A stretch of 64,000 nucleotides of DNA, from assembly GCA_016719385.1 (NCBI GenBank), contig JADJZA010000007.1:186001-250000 (forward strand). Direction: 5' to 3'. Every line of letters starts with the position of its first letter. Within the stretch, counting starts at the first letter, position 1. Source of the DNA: Candidatus Microthrix subdominans. GTDB lineage: Bacteria; Actinomycetota; Acidimicrobiia; Acidimicrobiales; Microtrichaceae. Under the pieces are notes generated by a model. It was not told the origin of the DNA and ran no database searches. It saw only the letters and a program-made list of their open reading frames with translations. The translations under genes were made by a program, and so were the position numbers. This document shows positions 54,624-63,677 of this stretch, in pieces.

Positions 54624-55400
54624 ATGACCGAACGCTCACACCAGGACGCCATCGCAACCGATCAGCTGTACCTGCGCGACGCTTATCAGCGCACGATGGA
54701 TGCGGAGGTGGTTGCGGTCGACCACGACCGCGTGGCACTCGACCGCACTGTGTTCTACGCCACCGGTGGTGGTCAGCCCCACGACACCGGGATCCTCGCG
54801 GCCGATGGTGCCACCTATTCGGTCACCGACGTCCGCAAGGACGGGCCGTTCGTGTGGCACACCCTGGAGCCGAGAGGTGAGGAGGAGAAGGCCGGGAGCG
54901 TCGATGGCCCACCGGTGCCGACCGTCGGCTCGGCCGTGACGGGCACGCTCGACTGGGACCGGCGACACGCGTTGATGCGCACCCACACCATGTTGCACGT
55001 CATGGGCGGCGTCGTCTGGAACCGCTGGCAGGTGCCGGCCACGGGAGGCAACATGGAACCGTTGGCGGCGCGCATGGACTTCGAGTTCGGTCCTTTGCCC
55101 GATGGTTTTCGCGACGAGTTGACCGACGCGGTCAACGCCGAGCTGGCCGCCGATCGCCCCATCGAGGTGAGCTTTCTCGACCGCTCCGCGGCAGACGTCG
55201 ACCCGGCGCTGATCCGCACCAAGGTCAACCTCATCCCCACCTCGGTTACCCGGGTGCGCGTGGTGGACATCGTCGGGCTCGACCGGCAGGCCGACGGTGG
55301 CACCCACGTGGCCTCCACCGCCGAGGTGGGACGCTTCGAAATTACCAAGACCGAATCGAAGGGCAAAGGCAACAAGCGACTGCGTCTCAAGGTGCTGTGA
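54624..55400 (+). CDS. Alanyl-tRNA editing protein AlaX
   Basis: Free-standing AlaX removes serine or glycine mischarged onto tRNA-Ala. The 258-residue protein has YLRDAYQRTMDAEVVAVDHDRVALDRTVFYATGGGQPHDTG, LDWDRRHALMRTHTMLHVMGGVVW (the zinc-site HxxxH as HTMLH) and VDIVGLDRQADGGTHVASTAEVGRFEITKTESKGKGNKR, where the conserved GGTH and Cys-to-Ser-like position lie. The usual C-terminal Cys ligand is not evident, which may alter zinc binding. Otherwise complete. Confidence 0.88.
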   Translation: MTERSHQDAIATDQLYLRDAYQRTMDAEVVAVDHDRVALDRTVFYATGGGQPHDTGILAADGATYSVTDVRKDGPFVWHTLEPRGEEEKAGSVDGPPVPTVGSAVTGTLDWDRRHALMRTHTMLHVMGGVVWNRWQVPATGGNMEPLAARMDFEFGPLPDGFRDELTDAVNAELAADRPIEVSFLDRSAADVDPALIRTKVNLIPTSVTRVRVVDIVGLDRQADGGTHVASTAEVGRFEITKTESKGKGNKRLRLKVL

Positions 55401-55497
55401 CGCTCCCGCTGGGCGCTGTTGTGCGGGCCGACCTGACTGGTTCATCCGGCGCTGTCACTCCCGCTGGGGCGCTGCAGCGCTGGCCGAGCCAACAGGA

Positions 55498-56271
55498 TTA
55501 CCTGGTGCCGTTGCGCATCTCCTTGGTCCCGACCCGCCGCTGGATGACCTCGGACAGGCCCGGGGCCACGGTGGCCAACGTGGCGACTGCTCGCAACTCG
55601 GTCGGGGCCACGAATATCTCGGCCGGGTTGGTTCGTATGGCCTTCTCCACCGCCTGAGCGACGTCGACGGGTGACTTGGTGCGTACGCCCCTCGGGAGTT
55701 CGACATCGTTGTTGGCGAACATGCCGGCGTCGCGGATGAAGCCGGGTTCGACCACGGTGACACCGATGCCGTACTCCTCCAGGTCCTGGCGTAGCGACAG
55801 CCCGAAGCCCCTCAGGCCGAACTTCGTGGCGTTGTACAGGCAGGTGTCGGGGGTGGGGGCGATGCCTGACAGCGACCCGATCAGCACGAGCTGTCCCGGG
55901 CGACCGGCGGCAATGCAGGCCTGGGCGAAGGCTCCGCTCAGCACCATCGGCGCTCGCAGGTTGACGTCGATCGCGCCGTCGATCGCCTTGACGCTCAGCT
56001 CGGAGCCGCTCGCTTCGCCGCCCACTCCGGCGTTGGCGATCACGACGTCGAACTCGCCGACCATCTTGGCCAGCCGCTGCACATCGCTGCGCTTGGACAG
56101 GTCGGCCTCCACCACGGTGCCTCGGGTCTCGTCGGCCAGCGAGTCCAGAGCTGGGCGATTGCGAGCGGTCAGCGTCAATTGAGCGCCGTAGCGGCCCAGG
56201 CGTCGAGCGATCGCCTGCCCCAGCCCGCCGCTGGCTCCGGTGAGCAGTACTCGGCTACCGGTTAGTTCCAT
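55498..56271 (-). CDS. Short-chain dehydrogenase/reductase
   Basis: From the ATG at 56271 the 257-residue protein has the NAD(P) loop VLLTGASGGLGQAIARRL, IANAGVGG, the Ser in GSLSGIA and the YNATKFG catalytic Tyr-Lys pair. It ends with TKEMRNGTR. It is a classical SDR; the substrate is unknown. The gene converges with alaX. Confidence 0.9.
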   Translation of the reverse strand: MELTGSRVLLTGASGGLGQAIARRLGRYGAQLTLTARNRPALDSLADETRGTVVEADLSKRSDVQRLAKMVGEFDVVIANAGVGGEASGSELSVKAIDGAIDVNLRAPMVLSGAFAQACIAAGRPGQLVLIGSLSGIAPTPDTCLYNATKFGLRGFGLSLRQDLEEYGIGVTVVEPGFIRDAGMFANNDVELPRGVRTKSPVDVAQAVEKAIRTNPAEIFVAPTELRAVATLATVAPGLSEVIQRRVGTKEMRNGTR

Positions 56272-56592
56272 GGGCGTTCCTGGCTTGTGTGGTGAGCGGA
56301 GGGTTGGGGTCGATCGGCCCGTAACCGGAGCTCTGGGTGGAGCGTTCGAGACGCCGAGGCGTGACATCCGCCGGTAAGGCGGGCTGGTTTCTCCGACTGT
56401 ATCCGCCGTCTCGGAGCCTTGGCTCGCTCTGATGCTGTTCGCCCGGCCCGCCGTAGAGGGGCTCGGGCGGCCTGGGTTCTGGAGGGCTCGGACCCGGGAC
56501 GTGGCTGATTGGGGGCCCAGGGCTTGGGGCTCGTGTCTTCGAGCTGAGCAACCCAGGTGCCCAGGAGGGGTGTCAGGTTTTGCGAGGAGCCG
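56272..56592. other. Intergenic region upstream of the SDR gene
   Basis: No gene is supported in these 321 bases between the SDR start and the stop of the AbiEi-like gene, both on the minus strand. It should hold the SDR promoter. An open frame at 56255-56551 has low-complexity Pro/Glu sequence and no family match. Confidence 0.5.
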
Positions 56593-57582
56593 TCAGGCGG
56601 CGGTGGCGCCGGCGAGCAAGCTGCGCACCTGGGCCACCAGGCGTTCGGGATGCTCGGTGTAGTCCCACCATGTGAACAGCAGCACCTTCACGCCGAGCAA
56701 TTCGAGGCGGTTGCGCGCCCGCCGGTCCCCGATGAACGTGGCACGATCCCGGTGGTGGGCAAGGGAGTCCAGACCGATCGCCAGCACGCCGGGGTACGCC
56801 AGGTCCACCATCTGGATGAGTCCGTCGTCGTCCCAGAACTGATGCTCGAGCAGCGGCTCGGGCAGACCCGCACCAACCAACAGGTCGGCCACCATGCGGC
56901 TGAAGTCGCTCATCGGTACCCGCTGGTCCTCCGCATACTCCCCCAGTACCTCGCCGAGGACGGTCCGCCCGGCGGTCCCGGGAGGGGTCTCGTGATGAAA
57001 CCGGGCCAGCGACGTCAGCGAGGCATGGTGCTCGCGGATGAGCTGATCGACAACCGCTCGAAGCCGGGCCCGGGGCAACATCGAAGCAAGCTGGCCGACG
57101 AGCACCTCGGGGCCGACGACGCCGATTTGGTCTCTCGTCGTGTGCTCGCCACGATCCCAGCGTCGGCTTCGTCGCACCTTCACGCCCTCGGGCCGGACCC
57201 GCCGTTCGAACGGCACCAGTACCTCCGGCTTCGACGCCTGGAATCCCTCCAGCTTCCAGAGCACCGCCGCCGACCGGTGGGAGGCAACGCCCCCGGTGGC
57301 TCGGGTGGCCCAGTCGATCCGGTGGGTCCAGGTCAGCGGCCGGTCGGCCATGGCGTACCAGCCACGCCCCACCCGCAGCAGGCCGCCAGCCGAGGCGCGC
57401 TGACGGAGGGCGTCGCCGCTGATGCCGAACCGCTCAGCGTCCGCAGCGCTGAACACCCGGTACTGCCGGGCGAGGGCGACCCAGCGTCGGTCGCGGGTCG
57501 CCGTCTCAAGGTTCGGACTCGATGCAGTCGCCACTTCTGCATGGTGGGGCAGCGGGCTCCGTTCGCCCACGGGTTGCCGCAC
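56593..57582 (-). CDS. AbiEi-like antitoxin N-terminal domain fused to a DUF559-type nuclease domain
   Basis: The 329-residue protein (GTG at 57582; a GTG at 57534 is equally possible) begins with RRWVALARQYRVFSAADAERFGISGDALRQRASAGGLLRVGRGWYAM, the winged helix of AbiEi-type regulators. The C-terminal third has IQMVDLAYPGVLAIGLDSLAHHRDRATFIGDRRARNRLELLGVKVLLFTWWDYTEHP, the Vsr/DUF559 restriction-endonuclease-like layout. No AbiEii toxin partner lies next to it. Such fusions are frequent in actinobacteria and their role is unproven. Confidence 0.8.
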   Translation of the reverse strand: MRQPVGERSPLPHHAEVATASSPNLETATRDRRWVALARQYRVFSAADAERFGISGDALRQRASAGGLLRVGRGWYAMADRPLTWTHRIDWATRATGGVASHRSAAVLWKLEGFQASKPEVLVPFERRVRPEGVKVRRSRRWDRGEHTTRDQIGVVGPEVLVGQLASMLPRARLRAVVDQLIREHHASLTSLARFHHETPPGTAGRTVLGEVLGEYAEDQRVPMSDFSRMVADLLVGAGLPEPLLEHQFWDDDGLIQMVDLAYPGVLAIGLDSLAHHRDRATFIGDRRARNRLELLGVKVLLFTWWDYTEHPERLVAQVRSLLAGATAA

Positions 57583-57593
57583 CCGTTGACGGA

Positions 57594-57664
57594 GGTGTGG
57601 AGCAGAGGTGTGGAGGTGTGCCGATGAAACTCACCGGCACACCTCCACACCTTCGCTCCACACC
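57594..57664. repeat. Long near-perfect hairpin upstream of sucC
   Basis: A 30-base arm at 57594-57623 pairs with 57635-57664, with an 11-base loop and a two-base mismatch (AG opposite TC) in the stem. Each arm contains GTGTGGAG direct repeats. It abuts the 29-bp repeats at 57665 and has no T-tract. It could be a MITE end, a boundary element or an RNA structure. Confidence 0.85.
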
Positions 57665-57769
57665 TTGTCGCAGTTTCGGGGTTGAGCGTGACCTTGTCGC
57701 AGTTTCGGGGTTGAGCGTCACCTTGTCGCAGTTTCGGGGTTGAGGGTCACCTTGTCGCAGTTTCGGGGT
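57665..57769 (+). repeat. 3.6 tandem copies of a 29-bp repeat upstream of sucC
   Basis: TTGTCGCAGTTTCGGGGTTG starts units at 57665, 57694 and 57723, with a partial fourth at 57752. Units are almost identical and have no spacers, so this is not a CRISPR array. It stands 70 bases before the sucC start and may affect expression. Confidence 0.9.
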
Positions 57770-57837
57770 GGGCCCCGGAGGGGACCGGAACGCGGGCCGT
57801 GTTGCCTTTCATGAGGCCTTCCTGGGAGGCTCGGGCC

Positions 57838-58983
57838 GTGGACCTCTTCGAATACCAGGGCAAACAGTTCTTCGGCTCGTTCGACATTCCGGTGTCGGCG
57901 GGCGAGGCGGTCACCACCGTCGACGATGCCGTGGCGGCAGCCGAACGGCTGAACACCTACCCGGTGGTCGTTAAGGCACAGGTGCAGGTGGGCGGCCGTG
58001 GCAAGGCCGGCGGCATCAAGTTGGCCAACGACGCCGACGAGGTCCGCACCTATGCCTCCGACATCATCGGCATGGACATCAAGGGCCACACCGTCAACGT
58101 CGTGTGGATCGAGGTGGCCTCGGACATCGCCGAGGAGTACTACGCCAGCTTCACCCTCGACCGTGCCAAGAAGGCCCACCTGGGCATGCTCTCCGCCGAG
58201 GGCGGCGTCGAGATCGAAACGGTTGCCGAAGAGAACCCCGATGCCATCGCCAAGATCTGGATCGACCCGGTCGACGGCCTGGACGAGGCGACCATCCGGG
58301 ACTGGGTGGCTGCCGCCAACCTCAACCCGGACGCCACCGAGGGCGCGGTCGACATCCTCGCCAAGTTGTACACCGCCTATGTCGACGGCGACGCCGACCT
58401 GGTGGAGATCAACCCGCTGATCCTCAAGCCCACCGGCGAGGTGCATGCACTCGACGCCAAAGTCACCCTTGACGGCAACGCCGACTTCCGCCACGAGTGG
58501 GATGCCTACGCCGCCACCCAGGAGCGCGACGAGCGCGAAGAGGCCGCCCACCAGGCCGGCCTGGAGTACGTCGGCCTCGAGGGGTCGGTGGGCATCATCG
58601 CCAACGGCGCAGGTCTGGCGATGAGCACGCTGGACGTCGTCAACCAGGCTGGCGGAAAACCCGCCAACTTTCTGGACGTCGGGGGCGGAGCCGATGCCGA
58701 CAAGTTCGTCGCGGCGCTGACGATCCTCGACAACGACCCCCGGGTGAAGTCGATCTTCATCAACATCTTCGGCGGCATCACCCGCGGCGAGGAGGTGGCC
58801 AATGGCATCATCGAGGCAGCCGGCCGCATCGACCTCTCCCATCCGATGGTGATCCGCCTCGACGGCACCAACGCTGACGAGGGTCGCGAGCTGCTCAAGC
58901 CACACCTGAGCGACAAGTTGCAGATGGAACCCACCATGCTGTCCGCCGCCGCCAAGGCCGTCGAGCTCGCCGCCAGCGCCTGA
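57838..58983 (+). CDS. sucC: Succinyl-CoA synthetase beta subunit (ADP-forming)
   Basis: The GTG at 57838 after GGGAGG gives 381 residues starting MDLFEYQGKQFFGSFDIPVSAGEAV, the normal family start; the upstream extension to 57799 is not homologous. Motifs include VVKAQVQVGGRGKAGGIKLAND in the ATP-grasp domain, LVEINPLILKPTGEVHALDAKV and GIIANGAGLAMSTLDVVNQAGGKPANFLDVGGGA. It makes the ATP-grasp half of the TCA-cycle ligase. sucD follows after 23 bases. Confidence 0.97.
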   Translation: MDLFEYQGKQFFGSFDIPVSAGEAVTTVDDAVAAAERLNTYPVVVKAQVQVGGRGKAGGIKLANDADEVRTYASDIIGMDIKGHTVNVVWIEVASDIAEEYYASFTLDRAKKAHLGMLSAEGGVEIETVAEENPDAIAKIWIDPVDGLDEATIRDWVAAANLNPDATEGAVDILAKLYTAYVDGDADLVEINPLILKPTGEVHALDAKVTLDGNADFRHEWDAYAATQERDEREEAAHQAGLEYVGLEGSVGIIANGAGLAMSTLDVVNQAGGKPANFLDVGGGADADKFVAALTILDNDPRVKSIFINIFGGITRGEEVANGIIEAAGRIDLSHPMVIRLDGTNADEGRELLKPHLSDKLQMEPTMLSAAAKAVELAASA

Positions 58984-59006
58984 GCTACTGGAGACCTGAA
59001 CCCACC

Positions 59007-59903
59007 ATGAGCATTTTCGTCGATTCCAACACCAAGGTCGTCTACCAGGGTCTGACCGGTTCAACCGGTCGGTACTACGGCCTGCTGAACCGTGACTACG
59101 GCACCAACGTCGTCGCCGGCACCAACCCCAAGAAGGCGGGCACCGACGTCGATGGCATCCCCATCTTCGCCACGGTGGCCGACGCCGTCGCTGCGACCGG
59201 CGCCGATACCTCGTGCATCTTCATCCCGGCCCCCGGCGTGAAGAACGCCGTGATGGAGGCCGCCGAGGGTGGCGTCAAGCTGATCATCGTCATCACCGAG
59301 GGCGTCCCCGCCCAGGACGAGGCGTGGTTCTACAACAAGTTGAAGCGCGACTACCCGGACGTGCGCCTGCTGGGCCCCAACTGCCCGGGCATCATCAGCC
59401 CCGGCCAGGCCAACATCGGCATCACCGCCGGTCACATCGCCAAGGCGCCGGTCGACGGCGAGATCTCGGTGGGCATCGTCAGCCGCTCCGGCACGCTCAC
59501 CTATCAGGCGCTGTACGAGCTGCAGCAGCAGAACATCGGCGTCACCACCTGCGTGGGTATCGGTGGCGACCCCGTGCCCGGCACCAGCTTCATCGACTGC
59601 CTGGAGGCCTTCGAGGCCGACCCGCAGACCTCGGCCGTCATGATGATCGGCGAGATCGGTGGCTCCGCCGAGGAAGAAGCGGCCGAGTACATCGCCGAGC
59701 ACATGACTAAGCCGGTGGCCGCCTATGTTGCTGGCCAGACCGCTCCCGCCGGAAAGAAGATGGGCCACGCAGGCGCCATCGTCTCCGGAGGCAAGGGCAC
59801 CGCAGCCGCCAAGATGGAGGCTCTTGAGGCCGCTGGCGTCAAGGTGGGGGCCAACCCGACCGAATGCGGCGAGCTGATGGTCGAGATCGTGAAGAACCTC
59901 TAG
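59007..59903 (+). CDS. sucD: Succinyl-CoA synthetase alpha subunit
   Basis: The 298-residue protein starts MSIFVDSNTKVVYQGLTGSTGRYYGL, the CoA-binding Rossmann opening. It has GITAGHIAKAPVDGEISVGIVSRSGTLTY, GIGGDPVPGT and KMGHAGAIVSGGKGT with the phosphohistidine. All catalytic residues are in place. Cotranscribed with sucC. Confidence 0.97.
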   Translation: MSIFVDSNTKVVYQGLTGSTGRYYGLLNRDYGTNVVAGTNPKKAGTDVDGIPIFATVADAVAATGADTSCIFIPAPGVKNAVMEAAEGGVKLIIVITEGVPAQDEAWFYNKLKRDYPDVRLLGPNCPGIISPGQANIGITAGHIAKAPVDGEISVGIVSRSGTLTYQALYELQQQNIGVTTCVGIGGDPVPGTSFIDCLEAFEADPQTSAVMMIGEIGGSAEEEAAEYIAEHMTKPVAAYVAGQTAPAGKKMGHAGAIVSGGKGTAAAKMEALEAAGVKVGANPTECGELMVEIVKNL

Positions 59904-60019
59904 CTCGCCGTGAGCGTCGGGTTTCATCGTGGGACCCGCCACGGCGGGAACGATCGAGTCACGGTGGGACCTGTGGCCGCCGAGCCGGAAGGCTCGCGCC
60001 CGAGCGCGGGTGCGCGCTG

Positions 60020-60595
60020 ATGAGGCTGGGTGTGATGGTGTCGGGGTCGGGCACGCTGCTCGACGCGATGGTCGAATCCGGGCTTGAGGTTGCGGCCGTC
60101 CTCGTCGATCGTCACTGCCTTGCAGAGGGGGTGGCACTTCGCCACGGATTGCCGCTTCAGGTGATCGAGCGCACCGACTTCTCCGCCGACTTCGACCGTG
60201 AGGCGTTCACCCGTCGGGTCGTCGCCACCTGGGATGAGCTGGAGCTCGATCTGCTGGCAATGGCCGGCTGGGGGACGGTGCTCGCCGGCTCGGCGTTCGA
60301 GGCCCGCCCCGGCCACATCATCAACACCCACCCAGCCTTGCTGCCGTCATTCAAGGGCTGGCACGCGGTGCCCGCCGCACTCGACGCCGGCGTGAAGGTC
60401 ACCGGCTGCACCGTGCACGTGGCCACCGTGGCGGTGGACGAGGGGCCGATCCTGGCCCAGGAGGCCGTGCGGGTGTTGCCCGACGACGACGAGGCCAGCC
60501 TGCACGAGCGCATCAAGGCGGTGGAGCGCCGGATCTATCCCCGGGTGCTCGCCGACATCCTGCGGCGCGGCTACGTGCTCGACCCGAGCGTCTGA
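60020..60595 (+). CDS. purN: Phosphoribosylglycinamide formyltransferase
   Basis: PurN uses 10-formyltetrahydrofolate to formylate GAR, the third purine step. The ATG at 60020 gives 191 residues: MRLGVMVSGSGTLLDAMVE at the phosphate loop, LLAMAGWGTVLAGSAFEARPGHIINTHPALLPSFKG with the catalytic Asn and His, and VTGCTVHVATVAVDEGPILAQEAV with the Asp. Full length. It stands apart from purL-purF-purM but may be regulated with them. Confidence 0.94.
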   Translation: MRLGVMVSGSGTLLDAMVESGLEVAAVLVDRHCLAEGVALRHGLPLQVIERTDFSADFDREAFTRRVVATWDELELDLLAMAGWGTVLAGSAFEARPGHIINTHPALLPSFKGWHAVPAALDAGVKVTGCTVHVATVAVDEGPILAQEAVRVLPDDDEASLHERIKAVERRIYPRVLADILRRGYVLDPSV

Positions 60596-60618
60596 CCGCC
60601 GCCCCGGATGGGTGGGGT

Positions 60619-63471
60619 TCAGTTGTCTGCGTCGGCGGCGGCTTCATCGGCCGCCGCTTCGGGATTGACCGTCGGCGCCTCGGGCCCGAGGCCCCGCTCC
60701 TTGGCGATCCGCTGCAGTTCCTCGCTGAGAAAGGCCCCTGCCAGCGGCGAGCTGTCCGGCGTGAAGTGCCCCCCGTCCGGCCGAAGCCGAACGCCGTCGA
60801 TCTCCTCGGTGCAGTCGGTGCCATCGCAGATCCACCCCGCCAGGTCGATCAACTCGGCGTCCTCGCTGCGCGAGGCGACGAGTTCGGCGATGATCTCGTT
60901 GAGGGCGACCTCGCGCCGCCGAGTGTCGTCGAGGTTCTTCTCGATTGAGGCGGCGTTGGTCGACTCGACGTTGGGGATCACGGTGGTGAGAACGACGAGC
61001 GAGCCGTCCTGAGAGAGGGCATCGATCATCTGGCCGTAGTACTTCTCGATCCGCTGGCGCATTTCGTCGGAATCGAAGGGAATGTTGCGTCCGTCGACCT
61101 CCCGATCCAAAATCATCCACTGGCTCACCGGCACGAGCACGATGTCGGGAGCGAACTCCTCGACGTAGGTCGGCCAGCGTTGGGCCCAGTCGGGGCACTC
61201 GGTGGTCACCGTGCCCGGCAGTCCTTGGCGTCGACCGGGTGCGGGGTCGGGGAAACAGCTGAACTCGGCCTTGTTCCACAGCAGAAAGGGGGTGCTGCGA
61301 GCGTCGGTCGCGCCGAAGAAGTTGGAACCGATCGACCAGGCGACCGAGTCGCCGAACAGCAGGACCCTCAGCTGGTCGCCCATCGCCTCCTGGGTGAGGT
61401 GGCGCCTGACCGAGCGCCGGGCGACGCCGGCCAGCGCGCCGCCGAAGGCCTCGGGGTTGGGGCTGATCAGGTTGAACTCACCCTCGGCGGGGTTCAGCCG
61501 GGCCGTGTCGACGCACTGCACCTGCCCACACCACAGGCTCCCGAGTTGGACGTGCTCGACGTCGCCGCCGCTGCGGGTGGCCACCTGCTGGGCGGCCTCC
61601 CGGCTGCGCTCGACGGCGAACGCGTCGAAGGAGGTGGGGTCGTTGATCGGGGGCGCGGTCAGCAGCACGACGGTGCGGCCGCCCTCGGCGGTCGGCCCGG
61701 CACCCAACTGGCGCACCAGGCGTTCCATGCTCTCGGTGTAGGCCCGCTCGTTCTTGGCAGAGTCGAAAACATCGATTGGGGTGTTGGTGTCGTCGAAGGG
61801 TTCCCAGTTGCGGACGCCGACGACGACCACGTCGGGATCGTTCTGCCTGACGAGCGCCTCCCAGCGGTCCCGCCAGCCCTCGCACAGCGTGGCGGCATCG
61901 TCGCACCCGCTGCCAGCGAGGGTGACCTCCTGCTGCTCGGGGCCGTCACCGTCAGCGTCGCCCCAGTCGGCGGGCAACGACCGTGCCAGCTCGTCGCCCA
62001 ACACCAGCGTGCTCAGCTGGGCGGGGGGCTCGACCGACTTGACGGCCTCGACGGGCGGGGCGGCGGCCTCCTGATCGCTGGCGTAGGCCTCCTCGAGGGT
62101 CTGCTCGGCGCCGGTCGTGCCGGCGATCAGGGCGATGGCGATAAGGACAGGGGTCACCGCGATGCCGACGAGTTCGAGCCTGACCGGCATGCGCCGTTCC
62201 CGGATGGGGACCTCGATCAGCAGCAGGCTGAGCATTGCCGCACCGACCGAGAGACCGAAGCGGAGGACGTTCAAGGCCGGCAGGCTGAGGCCGGTGCGCT
62301 GCGGGGTGAGCGCCAAGATGATCGGCCAGTGCCACAGGTACAGCCCGTAGGAGATGCGCCCAAAGAACCGAAAGGGGCGCAGGGAGAGCGCCCGGTCGAG
62401 GGAGGATCGCTGGCCGGCCATGGCGGCCACGATCACCGTGGCGCTCAGCACGGCGATGACGAGGAAGCCGCCTTGATAGAGCAGCGCCGGGGGCACGTCG
62501 GCCATAGCGGCGACGAGGAACACCGCTGCGGCGCCCCATCCGACCGGCACCAGCCACTTGGGTGGTGACGAAAGGAGGCGCTTGCCCAGCCCGTCGTAGA
62601 GGGCGGCGAGCGCCACGCCGATCAGCAAACCCTGCACCCGGGTGTCGGTGCGGAAGTACAGGCTGAAGTTGTCGGGTGTGTACAGCAAGGCCATCAGGCC
62701 GGCCGATGCGGCTGCGCCGACCGCACCGACCAGCCAGAGCGGCACGTCGTAGCGTTGCCCACGGGTGAGCGCCCCGGACGCCCTGGATCTCCAGCTGAAC
62801 AAGGCGACCGTGATCACCGGCCACACCAGGTAGAACTGCTCCTCGATCGCCAGCGACCAGTAGTGCTCGAGTGGGCTCTTGGCGGCGAACTGGTCGAAGT
62901 AGCTGGTCGTGTCGAAGGCCCGGGCCCAGTTGGTGACGTAGAACAGCGAGGCCAGGCCCTGGCTGCGGATGTCGTCGAGCTGTTCGGATTCGGCGAAGAG
63001 CACGGCGAATCCGGCCACGGCGAACAGGACCAGCAGCATCGCCGGCAACAGGCGTCGGGCCCGCCGGATCCAGAACTGCTTCAGATCGATGCGCCCGTGC
63101 GTCGTCCACTCCTGCACGAGCAGCGTGGTGATGAGGAATCCGGAGAGCACGAAGAAGATGTCGACCCCGAGATAGCCACCCTTCATCCAAGGGAGGTCGA
63201 GGTGGAACAGCACGACGATGAGCACGGCGATGCCGCGGATCCCGTCGAGACAGTTGCGGTGGCGAAGCCTGGGTGGTGCGTCGGGGTCGGGAGGCGGGGC
63301 CGACGATGGTGGCGCTTCCCCCGATGGTGCTGGCAGGTCGTCGCAGGTCGGTGCCTCGGGAGCGCCAGAGGGGTGTGGGACCGCCGTGTGTGACGTGGCC
63401 GGGTTCGGGGGCGCGCAACCACGGTCGTGCCGAGCGGGGACATCGTTCGCTGATGCGGGCGGTGAGGTCAT
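60619..63471 (-). CDS. Acyltransferase 3 (OafA type) with two SGNH-like domains
   Basis: The 950-residue protein has a Pro/Ser-rich N-terminal leader, then about ten membrane helices of the acyltransferase-3 family (RNCLDGIRGIAVLIVVLFHL, GGYLGVDIFFVLSGFLITTLL, LEHYWSLAIEEQFYLVWPV, GRISYGLYLWHWPIIL). The periplasmic part holds two related SGNH-like domains. The first (from about 485) has LVLGDELARSL with Glu in place of the Ser and no His; the second (from about 700) has LLFGDSVAWSIGSNFFG and DGGHFTPDSS and looks active. Such proteins O-acylate surface polysaccharides or lipids. Confidence 0.9.
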   Translation of the reverse strand: MTSPPASANDVPARHDRGCAPPNPATSHTAVPHPSGAPEAPTCDDLPAPSGEAPPSSAPPPDPDAPPRLRHRNCLDGIRGIAVLIVVLFHLDLPWMKGGYLGVDIFFVLSGFLITTLLVQEWTTHGRIDLKQFWIRRARRLLPAMLLVLFAVAGFAVLFAESEQLDDIRSQGLASLFYVTNWARAFDTTSYFDQFAAKSPLEHYWSLAIEEQFYLVWPVITVALFSWRSRASGALTRGQRYDVPLWLVGAVGAAASAGLMALLYTPDNFSLYFRTDTRVQGLLIGVALAALYDGLGKRLLSSPPKWLVPVGWGAAAVFLVAAMADVPPALLYQGGFLVIAVLSATVIVAAMAGQRSSLDRALSLRPFRFFGRISYGLYLWHWPIILALTPQRTGLSLPALNVLRFGLSVGAAMLSLLLIEVPIRERRMPVRLELVGIAVTPVLIAIALIAGTTGAEQTLEEAYASDQEAAAPPVEAVKSVEPPAQLSTLVLGDELARSLPADWGDADGDGPEQQEVTLAGSGCDDAATLCEGWRDRWEALVRQNDPDVVVVGVRNWEPFDDTNTPIDVFDSAKNERAYTESMERLVRQLGAGPTAEGGRTVVLLTAPPINDPTSFDAFAVERSREAAQQVATRSGGDVEHVQLGSLWCGQVQCVDTARLNPAEGEFNLISPNPEAFGGALAGVARRSVRRHLTQEAMGDQLRVLLFGDSVAWSIGSNFFGATDARSTPFLLWNKAEFSCFPDPAPGRRQGLPGTVTTECPDWAQRWPTYVEEFAPDIVLVPVSQWMILDREVDGRNIPFDSDEMRQRIEKYYGQMIDALSQDGSLVVLTTVIPNVESTNAASIEKNLDDTRRREVALNEIIAELVASRSEDAELIDLAGWICDGTDCTEEIDGVRLRPDGGHFTPDSSPLAGAFLSEELQRIAKERGLGPEAPTVNPEAAADEAAADADN

Positions 63472-63524
63472 GGCCAGTTTTGGCGCGCCTCATCGGACTG
63501 CGCGCCGCCAGCACGCTAGTGGGC

Positions 63525-63569
63525 GGTGGGTTGACAGCGGGATCGGTGGGATCCCGCTGTCAACCCACC
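63525..63569. terminator. Perfect hairpin below the small membrane-peptide gene
   Basis: Nineteen bases at 63525-63543 pair perfectly with 63551-63569 across a 7-base loop. It starts right after the stop of the minus-strand peptide gene (63573) and would end that transcript; no T-run is present in either direction. Confidence 0.65.
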
Positions 63570-63572
63570 AAC

Positions 63573-63677
63573 TCAGGGCGCCAGCACGGCGATCATCCAC
63601 AACAATCCCAGGATCGCGGCTGCAGCCAGCGACGCAATCCTGACCGTTGAGGCTATTCCATCGGTAACCCGGTTCAT
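63573..63677 (-). CDS. 34-residue membrane peptide
   Basis: GGAGGGAGC stands before an ATG at 63677, and the frame encodes MNRVTDGIASTVRIASLAAA followed by AILGLLWMIAVLAP and stop. It is one predicted transmembrane helix with a short amphipathic N-terminus. The strong ribosome-binding site and the hairpin directly after the stop support a real gene. No family was recognised; it lies just upstream of the acyltransferase gene on the same strand. Confidence 0.6.
   Translation of the reverse strand: MNRVTDGIASTVRIASLAAAAILGLLWMIAVLAP

Noticed and set aside
57665..57769. Possible CRISPR array
   Set aside because: The 29-bp units are directly adjacent with no spacers and no cas genes are near.
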